The notes under the pieces: model-generated
Seen by the model: the letters and a program-made list of their open reading frames with translations, nothing else
Told to the model about the DNA's origin: nothing
The model's database searches: none
Assembly: GCA_022495005.1 (NCBI GenBank)
Contig: JAGYXB010001358.1
Location: forward strand, 1-64,000
From: Rhyacophila brunnea
Lineage: Eukaryota > Arthropoda > Insecta > Trichoptera > Rhyacophilidae
Direction: 5' to 3'
DNA length: 64,000 bases
Position numbers and translations under genes: made by a program
Shown: positions 25,225 to 48,900 of the stretch, in pieces
Layout: every line of letters starts with the position of its first letter
How positions within the stretch are numbered: the first letter of the stretch is position 1

Positions 25225-25455
25225 AAATTTTCGTAGCGCAATCGAGTGCGATTACTCCAGTCTCGAATTCCGGCTTTGGATGCCGTAGCGAAACTTTAAA
25301 TTAATTATATTTTTAAGAACTGTAGAGATTGCGTACATAAATTGGGCAATTTATATGATTCTGCTGGGTCGTATTTTTTTCAGAAAGATTGTTTCTAGTG
25401 GTTATATATATCTCAGAATTGTTTTCAAATTATGTATGTTCAATTTATATTACTG
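25225..25455 (+). repeat. SINE-like unit, plus strand
   Basis: It shares TCTGCTGGGTCGTATTTTTT, TTTCTAGTGGTTATATATA, CTCAGAATTG and TATGTATGTTCAAT with 15965-16155. The head (CCAGTCTCGAATTCCGG) keeps a degenerate B-box. Confidence 0.6.
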
Positions 25456-25840
25456 TACATGTACAATAAACTTAATTAGGTATATGATTACTATATACAG
25501 ATATATAAATAGTGATAGTATGCAAGGAATATAAATGTGTATATATAAAACTTTAAGCGTCATTGAAAATAAGTTCGTGTTGACATGACTTATTATTGAT
25601 TTTGAATGCATTTTTAAAATGTCCTATCACAGTATGTACCCACAAAAGCATACAGCGAACATGAACAACGTTGAAATATTATTTTATTATACCTACCTAC
25701 GTGTCATTAGTCATTATGTTTCGTCTAATTAGGTAAATTTCTAGATAACAAGATAGGCACTCAATTATTTACAAAACAGAACCAATTATAATTGCACCCA
25801 ATTAAATGTGGAATCGATTTTCTTTTCGCTTTATTATAAA

Positions 25841-26281
25841 TAATTACAAGATAAAAAGAACTTTTTATATACAACGTTTTTAAATTTTCTGTTGAATCAT
25901 ATAAACTTGACTTGACTAGTTTAAACGATCAAAAAAAATGTACTTGATAGAAATAATACTGAAATGTCATTTTGACATTCTATTGATTTCCATAGTAACG
26001 CACGTATATATATATTAATAACTTAGCTGCTAGGACCCCAGACCCCCAGCAACCAATAATAGTGGATTGGATTACGGATTTCTTCCGAAATAACTTTTCA
26101 TACAAAACAGAATTCAATTCTACTTAAAGATGGCTAAAAGTATTAAAAAAATGCACTGGCATCGTGTTCTGATATATTCTAATAGTTTCAAATGTCTAGC
26201 TAGTCGGGATGTTAGTTAAAAATCGATTGCAAGATTTGTACCGGATTAACAACCACCGGACAAATAAGAATACGACCTAAT
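25841..26281 (+). repeat. Dispersed repeat R1, copy 5 (most complete)
   Basis: It runs from TAATTACAAGATAAAAAG to AATAAGAATACGACCTAA, about 440 bp. It holds an intact TTAA at the MITE insertion position and the central CTAGGACCCCAGACC hairpin. It is the best reference copy in the window. Confidence 0.88.
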
Positions 26282-28029
26282 AGAAACGTTGTAAAATATA
26301 TACTGAGCAGGAAATGCAACATATTTTTTATTAATATTAATATACTTATTATATTCCTAGATTTTTCTAAAATTTACTTACGTAGATATAGCCAGTAAAT
26401 TATAGATAGTGATATTCAACTCAATATTATAATTTATAACAATATGATACACCTTTTCCACCAAATTGCTATTTTTAATTAAAGGGTAGATGACAAAACA
26501 TTTCCCACGATCGTATCAAGATGTTGTCAATGATGAGTTCATTACAATTATTTATGATGCCATCTTAGCGATTGTCTCCCGACATCCATTTTGATAAATG
26601 CTCAATCAGAATATTACGTATCTCGAAATAATGTTCGGAAATCATTTTCCGGAACATTAATTTCGCCAGCCGAAGGCGAACTATCAATGGAATCGATTTT
26701 TATAGTTCCATATTTATGTATGCGGGCTCGATTGCACGCGTATTGCAAAAGCTCGTAAGGTAGGTATCTCTACTTAGTTATATCAATAACTATCATATTC
26801 CCCCATGGCAACATTAATCTTCGGGTAAACAACTTAAAACACGTTGGTAAAATTTAATGATGGAAGCGAATTAATTTGATAACTTCCCTTCCCTTGAGTT
26901 TTTTGAAAGTTACTCAAGTTCACTCTGGTCATTCACAAAAACATAATAATCATAGATTGGTATTTCTAAATAAATTAAGCTATAAGAGGCTACATTGTTT
27001 GTTTTAATTACGTTTGATTGGTGCATTAGGATATACTTATTAAATAGTACAGCTAATAATGGTAGGTATGGTATATTTATCCAATTTTACATTATTATCC
27101 AGTACCTATCAATGAAAATCGAGTCTCTTTCGAGCCCCTACGATCCTGGGAAGGGGCTGTAAATGAGAATGCAGAGTAAAATCATTTGTCACCTAATTAT
27201 TATTAAACTATTATTTACCATTGCATCTGGTTGACATTTCTGATTTTTTATAAATAGTATTAGGTACCGAATTAACTTAAACTATTTACATTATGTACGC
27301 ACAACTTCGATAGGTATAAATAGATCTATAAATAGAGTGTCGTCTTCTTCTAAAATAAAATAAATCTTTGGCTGGTAATGTTGTTAAGTAATGAATTTTT
27401 GCAAAATGTCGACAGTTTGTTCCTAGCTGGCAGTAGGTAGTTGGTGAAAAAATTCTTCTCGGTAGGTATTATGTATTCATAACACGGTGAAGTTCGACGA
27501 CCAAGGAGCGTGTCCGCGCGGGTGTTGTTTTTTAGGGGTGGCATTACTCGTGTATAACCTACGCTGTACAAAAACGCGTAATAATATTTTTAGAGCGAAA
27601 CATGAAACGGCGAGGGTGCGCCGAGCCAAGGGGCATGGCGTGACCTTGTATTTACACAGCATGCATAAATTATGCCAAACCTCTTTGTTTTCCAAATTAT
27701 TTAAACACTTTAACAATTTTGTTGACTGTTTCATATTTCAAATACGAATAATTAGGTAGAAGGATCGCTTGAAAATGGAGTAACCAGCGGCGGTAGCTTT
27801 TCTGCCCACCCTCTAAATAGTAGTCTCTTCTTCGTTGTGATTTCGTGACCCAAATTATTTGGTCGTCAACTAGCTCACTTCTCTCGTCATTCAGAGACAG
27901 ACGAGGCCTGTGATTTTGAAATCTTCGTGGAGATTTGATTTCGCCCCTTCCATGTGGATGAAGTTCCTTCCCAGGGAACACAGAATGAATGAGAACTGAA
28001 ATACCTAACTGGTGTGGAATAACAGGGAA

Positions 28030-28228
28030 CCGATCTCGAGTGTGGAAAAATATGGGATAAACTTAAACACGTGTAAATAATACGCTTGTTCTTCGTTCTG
28101 ACAATTGCTCTTGGTTTAGGTATGCACTGACGCTCATTCAACATTGGTGCATTTGAAGGTTGCAACACACACTATTTCATGTCTACAATGTTCATATGAT
28201 AATGGTTCATTTTCGCAGGACACTTGCA
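28030..28228 (+). repeat. Dispersed repeat R3, copy 1
   Basis: It shares TATGGGATAAACTTAAACACG, TTGCTCTTGGTTTAGGTATG, ACGCTCATTCAACATTGGTG and TTCATTTTCGCAGGACAC with the inverse of 46623-46775. A shorter match (TATGGGATAAACTTAAATACG) is at 7706. Unknown class. Confidence 0.65.
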
Positions 28229-30529
28229 CAATCAAACCCCTGCGTCAAAATGTAATATATATAGCCTATCGGAATTCTCTGATTTATTAATCTGTTCTGT
28301 ATTTCTTCCTCTTCGACTGTACTATTTTTTATTAAATATAAATATTCCAAAATTGTTGTCTTCTCTGTGGTGCAATTCGCTGACGATGGAATCGGTTTTC
28401 CTCTTGACTATCTCCGAGACTCAGCATTCACCTCCAGCAACATTTCAAATGCCATTGATTTCCAAGTTGTCGTTTAAAATGTGTCAAGTTTGATATCTGA
28501 TATTCCTTATCTATTAACCAACACACTTTTTTTTAAATCATGTGAATGTACCCATAATCTACATCTACATCTATATTGATTTCTTAAGATACCGTCAATG
28601 CAGATTCCTTACATATCAATTTGTACATTGTTTACTTAATAACGACATGCTATAACGATAACGTGTAGGTTAATAAGCCCTCAAATTACTGTTACTGCAT
28701 CAGTCTGCTGCAAAACTTTTTTTCCATAAATTTAATATCAGGTAAGGTAGCAACGATACCTATAACGTAAGTTAATTATGCGATCGATAAAAAGTTGTCT
28801 GTCCATTTCGCTGTCCTCGTCGATTTCCAACCCGATAAATTATTTTCAGTCATTAAGGGCAATTTAGCATTTTCACGTAGAGCTCTCTCTGTACATTATA
28901 CTCATTATAGTATTATTATACTCCCACGCAGATACGTATTTAGGATAGGAATAGATTACTATTAACCCTCCTACAATCAGTGCTGAATTAAGGCACTGAC
29001 GCAGAGAGTTTCAAAGTTTTCATCGCGGGCGATTAATTGTACTTACTTCGGTGTGTATTGTAACTATATACATATTGTGTTTTTTGTCATAAATATTAAA
29101 GATTTTAAACAACAAATGAGTAGGTATTTTCCAAAACGAGTCAATACCAAGCAATGTATTGCTAGCATCTTATAAGGTGGCATAATACTAATCGAGTAAC
29201 AAATAAGTGACACCATCGCTAAGAAACTGATTCAAAAATTGGCTCAGAATGTACAATATAGATACTTACTCGTAGGCGGATCTGGTTGAGTTTTTAATAT
29301 CAGAAATGGATTAATATCCTTAGCTAAGTGTTAATCTCTTGGTACTATTTGGCGACAACCGCATTCCTCTCCAGTCTCCGATGCCGGGCGGGCCAAATAC
29401 CTATTGCTCAAAGCTCAACGTATAATGGAAAATGAGAGTAGTTGTGTCTAGTTTCTTTCCGAGAGTTAAGAAACAGGCTAACCCATTCTTGATTGGCTAT
29501 TTGTAGAGCATCGTGATAAGCCTTTATGCCTATATGAAAAGGCCTTGGTGCAGCGGCGCGTTTAGTGACGCACTGACTGATTTTGAGCCCCCATACGATA
29601 AAAAATGACCAATATAATTTTTGTTCACTGTTCGTAACTAGGCGACCCTGGATGGCGGGTGAAGATGGGAAATCTAAAATCATTTTTGTTTGTATCTATC
29701 TACTAAAATAAACTATGTTTACTTCTATCAAGAGCTATTAGAAACCCTACTTTTATGCAAGGATTTTGTTATGCTTTGGGTAATACTTATCTTCCACTCA
29801 GTTTGTGAGAACTATCTTTTATCAAATTTCAATATAATTTAATAACTTAGTGGCAGGTTTTAACTCTTCGGAGGTCCTCTTTTAATTTTTCTAACGCATC
29901 CGTTGCGTCATATTGCGTTAGGGAAACGCGCCTCTGCCTTTGTGTCTTCTTTCTTGTGTCTTCTTTAAAAAGCAAGGAGCATGCGACTACAATTCGTATG
30001 GCGATCGATGGTTTTCTTAACAAATAAATGAAGGTATATTGGCCTAGTGAAAGTCGAATCGGTTTCGGTTGTTTTTATTATAAGGAAATCGATTTTTCGT
30101 TTCATTAATAAGATCACCTTGAAAAACAACATGGCCGACGACACGAACATCCCTCAATAAGGATCACGATTACCTACTAGCCTCAATTTTGTGAATCGGG
30201 TCAAGGCAAATAAGAAGCTGACGCTCGATTCTTGGTTAGTTTTGATATCGATTTAGAAGACCTCTCTGAACTCTGAATAACACTTTCTCTTTCGGTCCAT
30301 TTGCAAAAGCTTCATGTTGACAACCCCACGTCCCCCCTGTGTGCTCTTTCGATGAATTTTCCTTTTTCCGCTGGGGCTACGATTTTGTTATCTTACATTT
30401 GGTACGATTGTCCAACGCGCATTTTTTCAATCTTCTTGTTTAGGGACAGTTTGAACGCTTAATATTATGTATATAAGATACATATTATATACTTACTCAT
30501 ACATACTCACTTACTAGGAACGTAGGAAT

Positions 30530-30605
30530 TAGAAAAAAATATTTCTACCAAACTAGGCTCGAACCTTTATCCATCGGATCCAGCCGACATACTTTACCAA
30601 TATAT
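30530..30605 (-). repeat. tRNA-like SINE head fragment
   Basis: The minus strand has GTCGGCTGGATCCGATGGAT and the B-box GGTTCGAGCC. A related degenerate copy is at 38945-39025 (CGGCCGGAATACGATGGATA on the minus strand). Confidence 0.5.
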
Positions 30606-31504
30606 GTATCTACATCTGCCATTTCTGTGTCAAAATGTCTTTATTAATTTTAATAAAATACGATAATTGAACTGTGTTCTAAAAATGTTGAAACGTCACC
30701 GTTCATAGTTACGAAGAATAGTTTGTAAACATAAACAGGAGGTTTGTTTCACGAAAACTTTGTTTCAAAACATGTTAAAATGTAATTTATCATATCTATG
30801 CTTAATAGTCGCATAAGTTATCAAATTTTGCTGGGAATAGAATATTGATTTCTGAAAAAAGTGGCCATCAAACTGTACAAAAAATCTTTACAGCGTTTAA
30901 AATATGTACCTACATGGATGAAGCTAAAAAATAAAACAATATTTTGCCGCGTTATATATGTACCTACGCTTTACTATAATACTTTACGGCGAAATAGATT
31001 AACAAAGACAACAATTAAAAATTAATTAAGTACCTACGAAGCGGAAAATCGATTTTTATATCGTGCGTTTGATTACGACGTTTATATTCGTGTAACAATG
31101 GAATATTCGCCGCCTAAATGGCGCTAATTTTGTGAAAATTTTCCCAACCCCGTCGGCGTGAAAAACCGCCCAAAAGAAAACGTAGGCAGTGCTCGGTGCT
31201 CCACATTTCACAGGGAAAGAGAAAGAGCGGGTCGTCAACCTTGCCCCGTTCACTGTGCCGCCGTTTTTGATTCGTGCAGCACGTCACAGACCGCCGAGGA
31301 GGGTTTCATCTAACACTAACTTAACCATTTAAAATGTTCTTCGACACGGCGAGAATCTTTGTGCGTCCGCTGACTTAACGACCTTTCCGAATAAACGCAT
31401 CATGTCATCGTCCAGTGAAGTCGCGACCCTTGTTTATGTTTCGTAATATTGTAAACATCTTGTTGTTTGGGTGATTTTCTTTTCCGTAACGCGGCACCGT
31501 TCGT

Positions 31505-31589
31505 ATTAAGTATAAAATAGCGTCGGTCGAGAGTCAGTCGCCTTCGCTGAGAGGAACGGGAAAACGGAAATCAGTGAGACGATACTATT
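31505..31589 (+). promoter_or_regulatory. Core promoter and 5' leader of the calcyphosin-like gene
   Basis: TATAAAA lies at 31511-31517. An insect-type initiator GTCAGTC is centred on A31536, about 25 bp after the TATA start. The leader then runs 54 bases to the ATG at 31590. The surrounding 31040-31560 is locally CpG- and GC-rich against an AT-rich background. This is read from sequence only; no transcript evidence is available. Confidence 0.6.
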
Positions 31590-41778
<10,189 letters not shown>

Positions 41779-42824
41779 ATTTCTACTTTTTCAATCTTGA
41801 CATTATTCTTAAAAATGTTTGATTGATACTAATTAACAACATGCTATGATTATTTTGTATTTATTATTTTGTTACGCTTTAAATATGTCAAGCAAAACAG
41901 TCAAGTTGTATTGTTTATTGCACAATTTATCTTATCTTATTTAACATTTATTACTTACTACAGCTTTGATGAGGATCTGTATTATTTGTATCGTACTAAG
42001 TAAGTACTCGAGGTGTTTTAGACTTTTGAAAATAAAATAATACGTTTTTACTTGTCTGAAAATGTTTTTTTTCTAATATTTTCAGTTTTCCTTTGTGTAT
42101 TGGTACAGAAAAAGTAACATCCCGGTAACCGGTCTATTACAATAATTGACCAGAATAGTTCAGATGAAAAACAGTAAGTTTATTATCTATCATCAAGTAA
42201 ATTAATTTAGATGATTAGGTATATAAATAATAGTCAGCAGAAGCGGAAAATAACTAGAATCAAAAAAAGATGTCGCTCTACACGAGTAATGGATAACGAG
42301 AACACACACATCTTGGAATAAGCCAGTATACGAGTGTTATCAACCATACAATAATATTATAGTGTACTGATTCTACATAAAATGTAAAACAGTAAATTAT
42401 ACCTACAATAATTTTTTGCCAAACAAACCAAAAATAGCATAATTTTGAAAGTACTGTATCTAGGTACCAACTTTTGGTAAAACATTCTATAATTATTGTC
42501 TAGATGGCATTATACTCTTCTTATAATATATTATGAAATGTGCTGGTTTCACAAACAAAAATAATCAATACTAAATGTATGCGATGCGAGTTGCCATGAA
42601 TTAAAAAAGTTATGTAAAAAGTAGCAATTTTTGCTTATGAGCAGAGCATATCGTCACCGTTCAGGCAAAAGTGCAATGCATTCTCGTATGTTCGACAACT
42701 TGACTGATCTGTCAAAAGTGTAGTGCTACAATATGTTTTACGGGAATTATTTTTTTAATGCAAGGATCAATTGATTGCTCGGTAATAAGTTAGCTTAAGC
42801 ATTACTCTTCAACGAGGTACAAGG

Positions 42825-43490
42825 TCAAGGAGGTACAGTTTCAAGAGGAAGCGGCTTACAATCAGTTAATGGAAGAGCAAAGGTATCATAAAATCTGTAG
42901 AGCCATAAGCCGAACAGACTGTTGGCCTTCTGCTTTGTGGAATCAAGGATGGTTTTCGACAGTCCGCACCGCCTCGCCCTCTGGGTGAAGCTAGCAGCGT
43001 ACGTGATCCCTCCCAAGATCATCGCCGTAATCAAACCCCTACATGAGAATAGTGCATGCTATTTCAGAATCGATGGCACTGTCACGGTATGGCTCTGGCA
43101 CAAGGTTAGTGTCATACAGGGCTGTATCTTTGCTCCGTTACTCTTCATCATCCTATTTGACTTCATACTATAAAAGTCATTACCACTTGGTTAAAACCAA
43201 ATGTTGCCTGTTCGACGCTAGCATTTTGACAGTGCTGCTTTACTATCGTGAGTCATCGCATCTAACGAAACGTCGGAGAAACCACATACTGAGCTTCGAG
43301 AACAGATGTTTACAGTGGAAAATGGGTGTGCGGTGGTATAACTTTAACGAGTAACGAGGAGATTATAGAATGAACTAAGCAGCCTGTCATTACGCTAAGA
43401 GTGAAATGGCGACGTTGAACCTGGCTTCCTGGGATCTGGGCCTGGTACATATGCTCCAATTAAGCGGCGGACATAATCAAAGAAGAATAC
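42825..43490 (+). mobile_element. LINE reverse-transcriptase remnant
   Basis: The frame 42922-43173 reads FCFVESRMVFDSPHRLALWV, PPKIIAVIKPLHENSACYF, then VIQGCIFAPLLFIILFDFIL. This equals motif A (FxDFxxAFDSxHR) through the (R)QGC-LSPLLF motif with damage. 43200-43380 continues to ILSFENRCLQWKMGVRWYNF. It lies about 1 kb after the calcyphosin-like stop codon. Confidence 0.85.
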
Positions 43491-44773
43491 TAATAAGAAC
43501 ATTTTTCAAAGAAACCTTTTTACATTACCTCATAACTTAGAATTGATTTTCAAAGTAAATAGCATGTTTCATGTGGTGTTTGAGGTAAAATTAATGATAT
43601 TGATTGATTTTATTTTCGAAGCAGTGCACAGCGGCACACCGGTTGCGGAGCACTGCTATAGAGTATAGATGCTGTGGATACAGAACATTCGTAAATTATT
43701 CCAAGATATTCATATAGTTAATAATAAGTATTCATAAGACCAATAATTTATCCGGGCTAATGGTGGGGAGAGGCGGCACGGATAAACAAAAAACACGGAG
43801 AATCCGAATTATGGGTTTTTTTTTTTTTAAATACTACATATTATACATTTCTAAAGTAGACAACTATTTTAACATCTTGTTTTACCCATTACTTACTAAG
43901 AAAATCTGTGATTTTGGTTTGTTTGCAGGAATCTTTCTAATATCACTTCGAATTTTCCAAAGCGAGGTTCATGTTGATGAAAGCGAGCCATTTTTTAAAA
44001 AATTAAGTTCATGCATGGATAATCGGACGTTTACTGTATTTTCACCGGTCAGCAGGTGTAAAAAAGTTGAGGAGCACTGGACTAGAGGAAGGCGGTGAAG
44101 GAGGTCAAGACTCGAATTGATCTGTAGGGTCAGCAAAATTAGAAGAAGAATATAATATCTAAAATACAGGTCTGCACAACGCGGTTGACACAAACAGACA
44201 CTAAAAATATCAATAAGAAGTTATTATATAGACATTTATTTCTAAATGGACATCTCAGACTATGTTTTTGTGTTATACACATCAGTTGATTTCATGCATA
44301 CATAATAAAATAAATACATTTTGTAATTTAATCGGGCCTTTCATTGATTGGCCTATTAATTGGTATTAGGCGGTATGCAACCAATGCGGTGTCAGTTGAT
44401 TGATATGGAGCAGTCTGCAGCCCATGAGGTTTTATAATGTTAAAGTGAAGATGGGACGATGTGAGCTGAAATTAATAATATACGAGACTAGGTAGGTACC
44501 CAAATAAATTGAATAACAACAAAATAATATTTAATATAATACGACGTAGGTATTAACTGTTAGGTAGGTATATATTTAAAAAAAAATAAACATCTCTATT
44601 GTATTTTTTTGTTAAAAAGATCGTATTGCAAGCAGAATGTAAAATTAAAAACAAACGATTATTTCAGAGGGAAATAGTTTTTAAGTCTAGCAACTCAGAA
44701 GTGTCAAATGAACTTTGGATTTTGTTCCGTTCTGTTGTTTGCTCGGCTTTCCGAATCGGTTCACGGTTGTTAC

Positions 44774-45177
44774 TCAGCAGCGTTGCCATGTCTACTGAAA
44801 TTTCAGTAGTCTACCAATATACTGAATTTTTGATTTTTTTTCGAAATCCAAGAAATCTACTGATATTTGTGTTTCTCCATAATTGTCATAATTGTATTTT
44901 AATAATAAACTTGAAATGATTTACGCACGATCATTTTTAATGTGTTACACTTCTAAATTGACGAATAAAACATTGTAACTCTACCCAAGAGCGCCATTTT
45001 ACCCATTAATATCATCATTGTTTACAATAAATTAATATTATTAGTTATTTTTATCCTTATTAGTTTTAAATTATATCTAATATACTACATTTTCCAAAAT
45101 CTACTGATATTTTATGAAATCTACTGAATTTTTTGTCAAAATCTACTGAAGTTTTAAATTTTGACTTGGCAACACTG
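44774..45177. mobile_element. hAT-type MITE rich in CTACTGA motifs
   Basis: The ends CAGCGTTGCCA and TTGGCAACACTG are inverted. Flanks GTTGTTAC (44766-44773) and GTTGTTAG (45178-45185) match at 7 of 8. The interior has about seven copies of AATCTACTGA(A/T)TTT, mostly direct in the right half, and no coding sequence. Confidence 0.8.
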
Positions 45178-45199
45178 GTTGTTAGTGTTTAGTCCGTTT

Positions 45200-45649
45200 C
45201 AGTGTTGCCAACCGTACTATAATTATAGTATTTGTACTATAATTTTGGTCCGCGTACTATGTACGATATAAAACAGGTATAGTACGCCCAAAATACTATA
45301 ATTTTGAATACCGGAAAAAAGATGTAAAAAGTACTAAAATTTCGATATTTCCGTTCAATAAATTGGTGCAAAGTACTAAAATTTCGCAATATAAGAAGAT
45401 TTGGAGAACTTGGAAAAAATGGCTCCAAAAACGTAAAAAAATCCCTTAACTTTGGTTTAAAATGAAATTTCTTGAATTCTTCGGTAAGCATTTTTAGTCG
45501 GAGAAGGTACCGTTATTTTTTTCTGAGAAACAAAAAACCTAAGTATACATTTTCAACAGCTGATGACAATGCGTACTATATTTTTCCCCAAATACTATAA
45601 TTTTGGAGGCTCTGTACTATAATTCCACTTTGAAAAGATGGCAACACTG
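45200..45649. mobile_element. hAT-type MITE rich in TACTATAATTTT motifs
   Basis: The ends CAGTGTTGCCAACC and GATGGCAACACTG are flanked by perfect 8-bp duplications GTCCGTTT (45192-45199 and 45650-45657). The interior carries about nine TACTATAATTTT or TACTAAAATTTC words in both orientations. It ends 233 bp before the ATG of the secreted-protein gene. Confidence 0.93.
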
Positions 45650-45882
45650 GTCCGTTTATCCGTTCAATTCGTTCAGTCAGTTCCGTCAGTTCCATAGATA
45701 AGGTCAGTTCACTCAGTTCAATATTGAGTCAATTGTCAGGTGGTTGTCAGGGTGAAAGTGGTTGTGTCAATAAATTTTATATCGAAATATATATACGAAA
45801 ACTACGTTGTAACAATTGATATTTTTTAAACATTTGTGTGTTTATATTTCGCTTATCGTTTAAAGTTATTTAAAACAACAGG

Positions 45883-45925
45883 ATGTTTAACAAAATAATT
45901 TTCATTGTTATTTCGACCTTCTTGG
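45883..45925 (+). CDS. Secreted 27-kDa-like protein gene, coding exon 1 (signal peptide)
   Basis: The ATG at 45883 follows AACAACAGG. Fourteen codons of hydrophobic signal peptide end at a GTGAGT donor (intron from 45926). The leftover G plus TT of exon 2 gives Val15. Upstream, 45660-45740 has a cluster of TCAGT initiator-like words. Confidence 0.75.
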
Positions 45926-48900
45926 GTGAGTAAATTACATTATTTTTTCATAGTTTTTAAAACTTAATGAATGAATGACAACAGTGTGTCAATAGTGTTA
46001 CATTTGAAATGCAAAATAGAATTATTTTAATCAATGATTTACCACGTGCGACCACTTTACCTGAAGATTCTAGAACAAAATACGCTCGCATTCGTCGGTG
46101 CGTGGATACGGCTATAAGAAATATAATAATACGTATTTATATAATAAATAACATTTCTTTCACGCGCCACAAACCACGAATTTCGCATTATTTTTATCAG
46201 ACTCAATTGCATGAATATAATGTCTATATACCTACATACAGAGACGTGCTAGTGGTGAAGCAACACCCGGGTTGCAGGTTTCAGGGGGCGGCAAAGTCCT
46301 CGGAAAAAATATTTTTTTCATAGTGGTTTAGTATTATAATAAGTAGGTACTTATAGGTAAATCATCCGACAGGGTCACCATGGGTACGGAAAAAGCGACT
46401 TGCAGTTGTAGTGGTATTGTTTGTTAGCATTAAATCAGGCATTGTAGCAAACAATTCCAATACATACGCGAAACCCCTATGGTGCCACTGTAGAATGATT
46501 TACCTATACCTTACGTACCTATGTCGAGCACCAACAAAGGTCAGCACCACAGAACAGATAATAAATAGAATACCGATAGGCAATATTCAATACGCCGCAT
46601 GGTGAAGCAGGCTTTTGAATATGTGAGTGTCCTACGAAAATGAAGCACGCATTATGCACGTGCAATAGTGTGTGTAATACACCAACATTAAATGAGCGTA
46701 AATGCATAAACCGAGAGCAGTATTTAGTATTCGACGTAAAACGTATTCTTAACACGTGTGTAAGTTTAACCCTGTTCTTCCTTATTCGAGTCGGTTACCT
46801 GCTATCGCCTTACCCGTTGTGTATTTCAGTTTCCATTATTTCTGAGTTCCCTGGTCAGCACTTACCAAATAGTGGCAAATTAAAGAAGTACCTAACGTAA
46901 AAATATTTTTAAATGCATTATAATAATCCAATTTAGGAGTTTAAGATCTCAACTCTATGACTAATGAATGCATCAAAGGATCACATCTGCTGTTGTATTA
47001 AAAAAATACATCCTTAAAGCATACATCCAATGTCTCGATAGAATGGGCTAGACAATATTTAAATTTCTAAAGGCAGTGATCTCCACCTGAGGTTCTGTGA
47101 GAAAAAATGGCGATAAAAATACAAACTGACGCGTTATTGAAGAAGCACCCGTTTTACTTGAAAGGGAAAGTTATTTTGGAAATATTTTGCCTGTGTCGCC
47201 AACTAAATTTGTGTATGTGGTTATGGATTTTTATGAGTTTATTTGAATGTAGGTGAGTCGGGGTAAGTGTGACATAGAATTTAATGAGATGAATTTCAAC
47301 CTGGTTCATGATGAATAGGTATGTTTTAAACAGTTGAAAACTTTACCATATGATCTACAATATCATTACAATTAATATGTACAGAATGAACCCACTGTAT
47401 ATCTTACTATAATACGACATTTTATTATTTTTTGATTACTAGTCAGTTTGTTACACATTATTGGGATAAGTGTAACTAAATTCACCATTATTCCAAAAGT
47501 TCTTCAAAACCATAACGTATTACATGCATGGAAAGGTAATATATCATTTAATGGATATTGATTCTTTGATTAAAACTTTTGTAAAGATTTTCAACAAAAA
47601 TGATCTCTATCATTTTTTTTGGGGTAAGTGTGTCATTATGTAGAGCTAGTGATGTCCCGAAACAAAAATGACGTTTTTTATTAGGTAGGTACTTAATTAT
47701 TTACGGTGGTTATCTCAGCAACAGGAGTGGTAGGTAAATCAATCAAAGGCGTTTGAAGATTAACTTATAATTTTATTCGTCTCGAAAGAGCACAAATACA
47801 AAGTAACCCTAAAAATAGTCAGTATTTACATAACAAAGAGGTAAGCACTTACAGTAAAATCAAAACGATAAAGAAGTTTGTCGATTGTGTGCGGCGTGAG
47901 AATAAGTGTGAGTTAAATTTGAAATGTTATAATAGCTTCACCAAGAATTAACAGGGTTAAACATTATTTTTTAAGCTCGAAACAGTGAGCATTAACAAAC
48001 AGTTGATGATATTTAATATACCTAACATGATTATTTTCGTATTATTACAAAATTAAATAACAATAAGCAAAAATAAAATGTGGATACAAATAGAGAGTAA
48101 GATATAAAAGAAAATATAATAATTAATACACAAAAACATTAAATCTCCAGTAACGTTTTGGGTCTCATTCTCGAATCATTCTTTCGTTTTTATTGTACTT
48201 ACAATTATTCAAGTTAAGTGCTTACTTACAAAACTATTTATTCTAACTTAATTATTTCGAATTGCGATATTTGAAATTGCATGACTTGGTACCTACTGAA
48301 TATTGTAACCAGAGATTGAAAATTATTTCGCCTCTTCGTCCAGTTGATGGTTGAGGCAATATGCAGATGACATCCTCTTCTTTGACTTCGTAAATATCTT
48401 CTACTCTTGGAAATGAAAACATAGTTTCGTTTTATTTTTTAATCGTCTTAAGTTTTCGAGCAAACTTTGTCAGAATTCTGTCATCTTGCTCAAGTTTTAT
48501 TATAACTCCGACAAAATGTTTCACAGTTTTTTTGTAGCAAATTGTACTACAATCCATTTTTAAATCTCTAACATTTCTGAATTAGATGCAACTGCAGTAT
48601 TATCAAACTGATCAAACATTGATATATTATGGGGGAAGTGTGACACAATAAAAAGGCACACTTACCCCACGTGTTTACTTTCGTGGGGGAAGTGTGTCTA
48701 CTTGATTAAAGGTTTCAAATGCTTATAATTCAGTAAAACGATAACACAACGTGAAGCAGCGTATCGAAACACAAATACCTACTCACCAATTTTTACAACC
48801 ACAATGTGCAGATTTCCGTGTTTAAAAAATATTTTATTAACAGCTACCATCTCACTCGTCGACTTCAAAATGTCGTCTGGAGAATAATCCATGTAGTCAC

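Larger units (their letters stand above)
26282..31504. other. Upstream region of the calcyphosin-like gene
   Basis: Contains R3 copy 1 and a SINE head, with small unsupported frames. GC content rises from about 31040 toward the promoter. A CG-rich patch at 27490-27640 (GGAGCGTGTCCGCGCGGG) has no motif I can name. Confidence 0.45.

Noticed and set aside
43619..44077. Pair of GAGCACTG ends as a single hAT element
   Set aside because: The two ends (43653 and 44077) point the same way rather than facing each other, so they are remnants, not one element.
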